5,477 nt of DNA from positions 1-5,477 of the forward strand of contig CAZXFH010000099.1 in assembly GCA_964640055.1 (NCBI GenBank). The letters run 5' to 3'. The translations under genes and the position numbers were made by a program. The notes beneath the pieces were generated by a model, which made no database searches, had not been told where the DNA came from, and saw only the letters and a program-made list of their open reading frames with translations. Position 1 is the stretch's first letter. Every line of letters begins with the position of its first letter. This document shows, piece after piece, positions 1-5,477 of the stretch. Origin of the DNA: CAZXFH01 sp964640055. Its GTDB lineage: Bacteria > Fidelibacterota > UBA2242 > JAFGTP01.

Positions 1-61
1 TAAAATGCAAACATCACACCTGTTTATAATGAATTCACCACTTAAATCGGGGTATTTTATT

Positions 62-84
62 AAAAAACATATCAACCGGATATG
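62..84 (-). terminator. Probable weak intrinsic terminator after the selenoprotein gene
   Basis: On the minus strand, 14 nt after the TAG stop, CATATC and GATATG form a 6-bp stem with a 5-nt CGGTT loop, followed at once by six T residues and more AT-rich sequence. Position and T-run fit a rho-independent terminator for the minus-strand gene pair. The stem is AT-rich and short, so termination may be inefficient. I see no gene in the remaining bases 1-98. Confidence 0.45.
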
Positions 85-98
85 GAAATTTTCTTTTT

Positions 99-1205
99 CT
101 AATGATCTGTCTGAGCTTTGTGTCTCTTGATCTGGTTTAAAACCCAGGGGTCATGGGTAATGCTCTTATCCAGTGGTAGCAGCTCAAAATCCAAGGGGTT
201 GACTGCTGTTTTCAATTCCTGCTCAAATCTCGTTGCGCTGCGTTGTAGATTTTTAACCACCCTTAGCATCGCCGGTTGATCCCCGTAATATTCTTCTAAG
301 GTCTGTTCTCCTGTATTTTTGGCAAAGGACTCCAGCCGCCGTCGCGTGTATTGCAGCTGATATTCGGTTTTAGAAATGTCCTTTAGCATTTTACCCTTTT
401 GCTCCAATTTGGCTGTTATTAAACCGACATATTTACCCTGATCGCCGCAGCGGGCCAGATATCCACTGCGAGTTTTATCCAGATAATGACTGTAACGGTA
501 ATTGGTGGCCAGCAGTAAAAAATCCGTCTCCAGTTCACTCTGCTGGGTAAATCTGCGTTCATCAGAATTTTTCAAGGCAGCTAAAATAACAATATAATCA
601 ACTTTCCCTTTTAATTTTTGCAAATAGGTCTGGAGGCTGCTGACAGGATTTTCAACAATCACGCCGGCTACGGAACGCTGAGGCTGAGACGCCACTCCAA
701 TAAGGCCGAAAGATTTCCCTCCCAGCTCGTAAATCTTGTAGGGTTTGAAAACCGGTTTTTGCGTGAGGCTGTCCAGAATATTAGCCGACAAAAAGTCAAA
801 CTGAGCATCTGTTTCCAACTCCTTCAGAAAATCTATGCCGAAAAGCAGATCGTTATCGCCTACATTATAGGCCTGATATCCCAGATGGTTATACATGGAA
901 ACCATAAAGCGAGCCCGGGATCTTTTAGGATGGACGTGTTTCGGCGGCAGATCGGCAGATTTCAAGAATAAATCTCCGGCATCCAGCACCAGCACATTGG
1001 CATGCTGCTGCCGCGTTTGTTGGATTACGGTTGCTTTCCTGGCCAGACCGCCAAGCCGTTTGGTCTTTCACCCGCAGGGATCGATCTCACCGTGGACCGA
1101 TCCGGAATATACGATGGCGAACCGGTATTTACCGAAAAGGGGTGCCAAGGCTATTATACAGGCCAGGCAAAATCCCAAAAACAATGTACTGCCTAATTTA
1201 CGCAT
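99..1205 (-). CDS. Putative selenoprotein: exported UshA/5'-nucleotidase-like metallophosphatase-family protein with CG-Sec motif
   Basis: This is a 368-residue frame read from ATG 1205 to TAG 99 if the in-frame TGA at 1070-1068 is decoded as selenocysteine (Sec46). ATG 1205 is preceded directly by an in-frame TAA, so it is the most upstream start; no clear Shine-Dalgarno is visible. Residues 1-25 (MRK, then a hydrophobic run) look like a signal peptide or anchor, so the protein probably acts in the periplasm or at the membrane. Then come YSGSVHGEID (33-42), PCG-U-K (43-47), LGGLARKATV (51-60), LDAGD (74-78), a GDND at 116-119 where phosphoesterases have GNH(E/D), and GKYVG (257-261). From family knowledge, this order matches the N-terminal domain of UshA-like 5'-nucleotidases. 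However, the first metal-binding Asp is Ser36, GNH is GDN, and the late GHxH is not evident. A conventional call would start at GTG 995 and miss the signal peptide and motif. It follows idi by 34 nt, probably in one operon. The alternative is a pseudogene with a nonsense mutation. Substrate and reaction are unknown. Confidence 0.8.
1038..1070 (-). promoter_or_regulatory. Bacterial SECIS-like hairpin immediately downstream of the TGA
   Basis: Counting the first base after TGA as +1, bases +13 to +18 (CUUGGC) face +25 to +30 (GCCAGG) around a 6-nt loop GGUCUG at +19 to +24. The stem can be drawn as 6 bp with one G-U pair, or with U15 bulged out and C13-G29 and U14-A28 pairs below it. A bulged U plus a GU-containing apical loop is what SelB recognises in E. 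coli fdhF, and as I recall it fdhF also has GGUCUG at +19 to +24. A competing fold (AGACC at +2 to +6 with GGUCU at +19 to +23) is possible. The loop also encodes Gly-Leu of the conserved GGLAR block, so part of the match may be protein-driven. Confidence 0.7.
1068..1070 (-). other. In-frame TGA, proposed selenocysteine codon (Sec46)
   Basis: The codon is exactly 45 codons after ATG 1205 and in frame with the uninterrupted 322-codon remainder. Its context is D-P-C-G-[TGA]-K-T-K-R-L-G-G-L-A-R. From memory, related exported proteins have CGC at this place, ahead of a GGLARR-like block, so TGA stands where cysteine is expected. Cys44 two residues before would make a CxU redox pair. It is the only stop in the frame. 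Confidence 0.8.
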
Positions 1206-1239
1206 TTAACTAATATCGTTTCAGCTTCGCAAATCCGGT

Positions 1240-2286
1240 TTATTTTACCTCCCGGATTATATTTAAATTGCCACAAAATTCCAAGTAACTTTTACATCCC
1301 GTACAGAACTGCGCAATTTTTAATGTCTCTTTATAACTCTGAATCATTTCCTGTACCCCTGCCGCTTTCTTTTTATGCCAGGCTTGCAGAACCGGAGCAG
1401 CCACGCCCACTAAAGCAGACCCCAAGGCAATCGCTTTAGCAAAATGAATTCCACTTTCAACACCTCCGGAAGCAATTACCCGCAAGTGTTGTAACCCCAG
1501 GGCCAGGCGCAGACTTTCCACGGTGGGAATCCCCCACTCGGAAAATTCTTTAGCGACCTGTTTTTGAACGGGATCCTTGCTCCGTTTCTCCTCAACCTGG
1601 GCAAAAGAAGTCCCTCCGGCACCACTAACATCCACCCATTTTATGCCGATCTCGGCCAATTTTTGCAAAACTTTTTTTGAAAGACCACACCCCACTTCTT
1701 TGATGATTAGGGGCAACCCAAAACGGTCTCGTGCCTGCTCCAGGGCCCTTAGTACCCCGGCGAAGTTGGGCTCCCCCTCTGGCTGTAACACCTCCTGTAA
1801 GGGATTCAGATGCACGGTCAGCGCATCGGCTCCGATCTGGGATAGTAATTGGCTTAACTGGTCTTGATTTGAATCTGATTTCAGCTGGATGGCACCAATA
1901 TTGGCTAATATCGGTATATCAGGAGCCGATTCACGTGCCACCCGGAAACTTTCCAATGTGGTTTCATCCTCTAAAGCGGGCCGGAGACTTCCCAGGCCCA
2001 GGGCAATCTTTTCCGCCTGGGCGACTTCCGCCAGGGCACGATTCAAGGCCTTGCCCTGATCAACACCACCGCTCATGGGATTTATTACCAGAGGAGCCCC
2101 CAGCGAATATCCTAAAAAAGGCGTGGTGGAATCGATTTCACTGAAATTTAGCTCCGGTAGTGCATTATGTACAAAGCGGTAATGTTCAAAACCAGCGGAT
2201 ATATGTTTAAAACGAACATTTTCCTCTGCCACAATTCTGAGATGATCCTGTTTGCGCTGTTGTATATGTTTATCCGGACTTGTCAT
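1240..2286 (-). CDS. fni: Type 2 isopentenyl-diphosphate delta-isomerase (FMN-dependent)
   Basis: A cytosolic enzyme that interconverts isopentenyl and dimethylallyl diphosphate, the C5 units for quinones, carotenoids and undecaprenyl carriers, using reduced FMN and Mg2+. At 348 residues it is normal for the family. Visible signatures in order: RKQDHL (11-16), NPMSGG (69-74; the usual form is MTGG), GLGSLR (97-102), ANIGAIQL (128-135), HLNPLQE (159-165, where family knowledge gives Gln164 as a catalytic residue and Glu165 as Mg2+ ligand), KEVGCGLS (196-203), SGAGGTSF (221-228) and SGGVESG (273-279) for FMN phosphate binding, and the C-terminal TG (329-330). The C-terminus has three cysteines (328, 331, 338), one pair as CxxC, which I do not recall as a family feature. 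The ATG at 2286 has only a weak GAGAG upstream. It is first of a two-gene minus-strand unit with the selenoprotein gene. The idi symbol is also used for this enzyme. Confidence 0.95.
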   Translation of the reverse strand: MTSPDKHIQQRKQDHLRIVAEENVRFKHISAGFEHYRFVHNALPELNFSEIDSTTPFLGYSLGAPLVINPMSGGVDQGKALNRALAEVAQAEKIALGLGSLRPALEDETTLESFRVARESAPDIPILANIGAIQLKSDSNQDQLSQLLSQIGADALTVHLNPLQEVLQPEGEPNFAGVLRALEQARDRFGLPLIIKEVGCGLSKKVLQKLAEIGIKWVDVSGAGGTSFAQVEEKRSKDPVQKQVAKEFSEWGIPTVESLRLALGLQHLRVIASGGVESGIHFAKAIALGSALVGVAAPVLQAWHKKKAAGVQEMIQSYKETLKIAQFCTGCKSYLEFCGNLNIIREVK

Positions 2287-2411
2287 ACTCTCGAAAGCTA
2301 TAAGATCCAGCTATATTTTAGTACTTTTTTCTGTGATAAACGACAATTTCTATTTATTTCTTTATTTCTCTGTTTTGAAGTTTAAATTAAGAGGAGAAAA
2401 AGGAGCAATTC
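2287..2411. promoter_or_regulatory. Divergent intergenic region expected to hold promoters for both transcription units
   Basis: This 125-bp AT-rich gap separates the divergent starts of fni (minus) and the GH3 fusion (plus), so promoters for both should lie here. On the minus strand a TTGTCG-like hexamer lies 17 nt before a poor -10 TACTAA, which overlaps TAAAAT. On the plus strand I could not find a convincing sigma-70 pair or a Bacteroidota TAnnTTTG element. The plus-strand end is purine-rich and carries two Shine-Dalgarno-like sites. The assignment rests on gene arrangement, not on a motif. Confidence 0.4.
2391..2405 (+). promoter_or_regulatory. Tandem ribosome binding sites before the GH3 fusion gene
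   Basis: GAGGAG at 2391-2396 and AAGGAG at 2400-2405 lie ahead of ATG 2412. The second is 6 nt from the start codon, which is ideal spacing, and it fixes the start. This contrasts with the weak or missing sites before the two minus-strand genes. Confidence 0.75.
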
Positions 2412-5348
2412 ATGAATAATAAAATCTGGTTATGGACAATGATTGGTGCCCTACTGGTCGCACCCAGCTGCCATAATGCACAGTTAGAATCACCATTAAA
2501 AGCAAACCTCACCGCTGAAAATTGGGTGGAACAGACCCTGCAGCAGATGAGTCTGCGGGAAAAAATCGGGCAAATGATCCTGATGAATTTTAATGCCCGC
2601 TACATTCATGAAAATTCACCGGAATGGCAGAGAATTCAGCATGATATTAAAAATAATTGTGTTTTCGGCTATCACCTGTGGGGTGGTGATGCCTTTGCCG
2701 TCCGGCATTATGTGAAAAAAATGCAAGCTATTGCCAAAATACCGCTCATTTTCAGTGCTGATTTCGAACGGGGCGCCGGTTTCCTGGTCAGAGGCGCCGT
2801 AACCTTTCCCACTAATATGGCTTTCGGCGCCACCCGTAATTTTGATTTTGCCTATCAATTCGGTAAGTACACTGCTCTGGAAAGCCGGGCTTTGGGCATT
2901 ACCCAGCTCTTTACCCCGGTGGTCGATGTTAATAATAATCCGAATAATCCGATTATCAATACCCGTTCTTTTGGGGAAACACCGGCGCTGGTCTCCGGAA
3001 TGGCCAATGCCTATATCAAGGGATGCCAAGCCCACGGGGCAGCCGCTGCAGTCAAACATTTCCCCGGCCACGGCGATACGGATTCGGATTCACATCTGGA
3101 TCTCCCGGTGATCGATGCCGGTCGTCAGCGTTTGCAAGCCGTTGAATTACCTCCTTTTCGTCGTACCATTGACCAAGGGGTCTATACGCTGATGAGTGCT
3201 CATATTTACATACCGGCCCTGGTATCCACACCCGGCGTACCGGCAACCCTCAGCTCTGAAATTTTGACCGATTTGTTGCGAAAAAAATGGGAATTTGACG
3301 GTGTCGTTTATACCGATGCCATGGGAATGGGTGGTATCACACATAACTTTACGGTCGCCTATGCCTTTGTCAAGGCCATCCAAGCCGGCTGCGATGTACT
3401 GACCAATACTGATAATCATTCGGTTGACTCCTTGATTAATATCATTACGGCTGCCGTGATACGCGGTGAACTCAGTCGAGCCCGTATCGATCAATCCGTC
3501 CGGCGCATATTAACTCTCAAAGCACGCTTAAATCTGCCTCAGGCTCCGCTGGCTGATATGGATCAGCTTAACAGTCAGTTGGCCCCTGAAAAAAGTAAAC
3601 AATTTTCCCGGGAGGTTGCCCAGGCAGCCATTACTTTGGCACGCGATAGTCTGCATTTAATTCCCCTGCCTTATAAAATTAAAAATGCCCATGTGATCAG
3701 CCTCTATGATGAGCCTAAGCGTCTGACAAACAATACTTTCCAGCGTGAGATCTCCCGCTATATCCCCGGGGCCAGAACCCATTTATTTGACGGTTCCGAC
3801 GATATGGACAAATTCAGACCTATTTTGGATTCGCTGTCCGCAGAATCCTTCGTGATCTTGGGCGCTTTTATGCGTTACCGTGCCTTTAAGGGCTATATCG
3901 ATATGCCACCAGCCCATACCGAATTGATCCACCAAATCCATCAAAAGACCGACCGGCTGGCAGTGATTTCCTTTGGTAATCCCTACATCCTGCGACAATT
4001 TCCTCAGATCGGAACCTATGTCTGCAGTTTTGGCTGGGAAAGTGTGATGCAAAGGGCTGCCGTAAAGGCCCTATTCGGTGAGATCAGTATTCAGGGCCGT
4101 ATGCCGGTCACCATACCCGGTTTGGTCGCCTTTGGCCACGGTATTCAGCGGGGTCCAACCCGGGGCATTCGCCGACCGTCACCTTCCGCCCCCCAGCCTC
4201 CCATCCTGAAACGGGGCTTTGCCTATGAAGTTAGCATGCACAGTGATAGCCTTGCGAAACTGGACTCTCTGCTGCATTACGGGATCCGGGACTCCGCCTA
4301 TCCCGGCTGCACTTTCCTGGCCGCGAAAGAAGGTGTTATCTTTCATGAGAAAGCCCTAGGAAAACTGAGTTATGCACCTGACAGCCCCTCTGTTACCCTG
4401 GGGACGATCTATGATCTAGCCTCACTCAGCAAAGTAATAGGGACTACCAGTGCGGCCATGTGGCTATACGATCAGGGGCTGTTACAGCTGAATCACCCCG
4501 TGGCTGAAGTGCTCCCGGAATTCGGTCAAAATGGAAAAGACAAGGTTACTTTTCACCATCTCTTGACCCATAGCTCGGGTCTGCCCGCCTGGCATAAGCT
4601 GTGGGAAACGGCCGCAACACCACAAGCGATGCTACAAACGATCTATCAAATGGAGCTGCAATATGAGCCGGGTACTCAAACCATCTACAGTTGCCTGGGA
4701 TTTATTGTGCTTGGTAAAGCCCTGGAAAAATTGGCAGAACAGCCACTCGATCAGCTACTGCAGGAGCAAATCTTTGCGCCCTTGGGTATGGCACATACCG
4801 GCTATAATCCGCCCCAAAAGTATCAGGAACGGATCGCCCCGACGGAATATGATTCGGCCCGGGGTGGCATTGTACATGGCCGGGTTCACGATGAAAACGC
4901 CTATTATCTGGGAGGCGTCTCAGGTAACGCGGGTTTGTTTTCTACGGTGCAAGACTTGGCCATCTTCTGTCAAATGATGCTGAACAAAGGCGTTTACGAC
5001 CAGCAACGGATATTTAAAACCAAAACCGTGGAAAAATTTACCCGCCGTCAGAATCTGGTGGCCGGCAGTAGCCGCGCCCTGGGGTGGGATACCCCCGGCG
5101 GAGAATCCTCATCCGGACATTACTTCTCGGGAAAAGCCTATGGACATACCGGCTTTACCGGGACCTCACTGTGGATCGATCCACAAAAAGCACTATTTGG
5201 TATCTGGTTGACCAACCGGGTCCATCCTACCCGGGAAAATCATAAATTATACCGCTTTCGCTACCAGGTTTATGATCAGTTACAGCAGGCAGTTCAGGAT
5301 CATATCCTGACCAAAAACCCTAATGTTTATCAGCAGAAAGCGCCTTAA
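2412..5348 (+). CDS. Lipoprotein-like GH3 beta-N-acetylhexosaminidase (NagZ type) fused to a beta-lactamase-fold serine hydrolase
   Basis: A 978-residue two-enzyme protein, probably cleaving muropeptides outside the cytoplasm. Residues 1-19 are a hydrophobic signal ending APS-Cys20, an acceptable but not classic lipobox. The GH3 N-terminal domain spans about 35-370: KHFPGHGDTDSDSH (215-228) is the NagZ loop with the Asp226/His228 acid-base dyad, and GVVYTDAMGM (297-306) carries the nucleophile Asp302. An alpha/beta domain resembling the GH3 C-terminal domain follows (about 400-570), then a proline-rich linker (about 580-602). The beta-lactamase-like domain (about 608-960) has SLSK (Ser671, Lys674; SxxK), Tyr759-Ser-Cys761 in the YxN place, and HTG (912-914) in the KTG place. 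In Bacillus subtilis the separate NagZ and AmiE proteins, with these same two folds, act in sequence to release GlcNAc and then the peptide from MurNAc; a fused version of that pair is my inference. The second domain could instead be an esterase or a D-aminopeptidase-like enzyme. The GH3 family call is firm, the exact substrate less so. It is transcribed divergently from fni, apparently alone. Confidence 0.9.
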   Translation: MNNKIWLWTMIGALLVAPSCHNAQLESPLKANLTAENWVEQTLQQMSLREKIGQMILMNFNARYIHENSPEWQRIQHDIKNNCVFGYHLWGGDAFAVRHYVKKMQAIAKIPLIFSADFERGAGFLVRGAVTFPTNMAFGATRNFDFAYQFGKYTALESRALGITQLFTPVVDVNNNPNNPIINTRSFGETPALVSGMANAYIKGCQAHGAAAAVKHFPGHGDTDSDSHLDLPVIDAGRQRLQAVELPPFRRTIDQGVYTLMSAHIYIPALVSTPGVPATLSSEILTDLLRKKWEFDGVVYTDAMGMGGITHNFTVAYAFVKAIQAGCDVLTNTDNHSVDSLINIITAAVIRGELSRARIDQSVRRILTLKARLNLPQAPLADMDQLNSQLAPEKSKQFSREVAQAAITLARDSLHLIPLPYKIKNAHVISLYDEPKRLTNNTFQREISRYIPGARTHLFDGSDDMDKFRPILDSLSAESFVILGAFMRYRAFKGYIDMPPAHTELIHQIHQKTDRLAVISFGNPYILRQFPQIGTYVCSFGWESVMQRAAVKALFGEISIQGRMPVTIPGLVAFGHGIQRGPTRGIRRPSPSAPQPPILKRGFAYEVSMHSDSLAKLDSLLHYGIRDSAYPGCTFLAAKEGVIFHEKALGKLSYAPDSPSVTLGTIYDLASLSKVIGTTSAAMWLYDQGLLQLNHPVAEVLPEFGQNGKDKVTFHHLLTHSSGLPAWHKLWETAATPQAMLQTIYQMELQYEPGTQTIYSCLGFIVLGKALEKLAEQPLDQLLQEQIFAPLGMAHTGYNPPQKYQERIAPTEYDSARGGIVHGRVHDENAYYLGGVSGNAGLFSTVQDLAIFCQMMLNKGVYDQQRIFKTKTVEKFTRRQNLVAGSSRALGWDTPGGESSSGHYFSGKAYGHTGFTGTSLWIDPQKALFGIWLTNRVHPTRENHKLYRFRYQVYDQLQQAVQDHILTKNPNVYQQKAP

Positions 5349-5377
5349 TCACTGCCGACTTTTGCACCATACACAGA

Positions 5378-5477
5378 ATCGAGTAAGAGGAGGGCTCACG
5401 CCCTCCGGCCGCTCACACCACCGTACGTCCCGGCACCCCGGAACTACTATACCCGCGGCTGACTTCTGAAAGTTCAC
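5378..5477 (-). mobile_element. 3' end of a group II intron (domains V/VI), possibly internally deleted; runs off the window
   Basis: Read on the minus strand, bases 5428-5411 give ACGTACGGTGGTGTGAGC, like the 3' half of group II intron domain V leading into domain VI. A domain VI-like hairpin follows (GGAGGGC, GTGA loop, GCCCTCC; 5406-5389) and the intron-type ending CTTACTCGAT stops near 5378. Upstream on the same strand, GAAGTCAGCCGCGGGTATAG (5466-5447) resembles the segment usually found near the intron's reverse-transcriptase gene, far from domain V. Domain V's expected 5' strand (CCGTACGT-like) is not visible; instead a GTTCCGG/CCGGGAC hairpin (5444-5427) is present. This suggests a remnant that lost its reverse transcriptase, or an atypical domain V. 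No protein-coding part lies in the window. The assignment rests on motif recall without a structure search. Confidence 0.6.

Noticed and set aside
99..995. Starting the minus-strand gene at GTG 995 (298 residues)
   Set aside because: This start removes the signal peptide and first fold strand and begins inside the second core strand (VLVLDAGD). The upstream frame is protein-like and motif-bearing all the way to ATG 1205 apart from the single TGA.
1068..1070. TGA as a simple nonsense mutation making the gene a pseudogene
   Set aside because: No other stop or frameshift occurs in 368 codons, the TGA replaces an expected Cys, and a SECIS-like hairpin follows at the proper distance. It remains the main alternative if the genome lacks sel genes.
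895..1213. Three overlapping plus-strand open frames of 60-104 codons across the 5' part of the selenoprotein gene
   Set aside because: They lie antisense to the conserved N-terminal region, have low-complexity or Arg-rich translations, show no convincing family resemblance, and are explained as shadow frames.
2167..2385. 72-codon plus-strand frame overlapping the fni start and the divergent intergenic region
   Set aside because: It is antisense to the N-terminus of fni, its translation is rich in Phe/Leu from AT-rich DNA, and no ribosome site or family resemblance is seen.
2287..2411. Bacteroidota-type promoter (TTG...TAnnTTTG)
   Set aside because: Only near-matches were found (TACTTTTT on plus, TAGCTTTC on minus), without a suitable upstream TTTG at the usual distance.
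5389..5406. GGAGGGC-TCAC-GCCCTCC hairpin as an intrinsic terminator for the GH3 gene
   Set aside because: No T-run follows on either strand, and the flanks match group II intron domain VI sequence better. It could still slow polymerase, but I do not call it a terminator.

Overview
The window carries three protein-coding genes and the edge of a fourth element. The organism is probably a Gram-negative, mid-GC bacterium of the Bacteroidota/Calditrichota (FCB) type. This placement is an inference from two things: the exported GH3 glycosidase/beta-lactamase-like fusion, an architecture I associate with that group, and the use of a type 2 (FMN) isopentenyl diphosphate isomerase. No phylogenetic marker gene is present to confirm it.

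Layout: 1-98 is a short non-coding tail with a weak minus-strand terminator hairpin. 99-1205 (minus) is a UshA/metallophosphatase-like exported protein of 368 residues whose reading frame crosses one in-frame TGA at 1070-1068. Conventional gene calling would begin this gene at the GTG at 995 and lose 70 residues: the signal peptide, the first phosphoesterase motif and the CG(U)-x(5)-GGLAR motif. 1240-2286 (minus) is idi/fni, 34 nt upstream of the TGA-containing gene and probably co-transcribed with it. 2287-2411 is a divergent intergenic region. 2412-5348 (plus) is a 978-residue lipoprotein-like NagZ/beta-lactamase-fold fusion, probably for muropeptide breakdown. 5378-5477 (minus) looks like the 3' end of a group II intron, possibly internally deleted, running off the window.

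The main discovery candidate is the TGA codon. It lies in a PCG-U-K motif where I would expect cysteine. The frame is open on both sides. It is followed at the right distance by a bacterial SECIS-like hairpin whose GGUCUG loop sits at UGA+19 to +24, the same place and sequence as I recall for E. coli fdhF. I read the gene as a selenoprotein with a CxU redox motif built into a metallophosphatase-like scaffold whose metal-binding residues are largely replaced. Nothing else in the window (no selA/B/C/D) tests whether the host makes selenocysteine.

The three genes do not form an obvious pathway. The idi and selenoprotein genes share a strand and probably a transcript, while the peptidoglycan-recycling lipoprotein is transcribed divergently.
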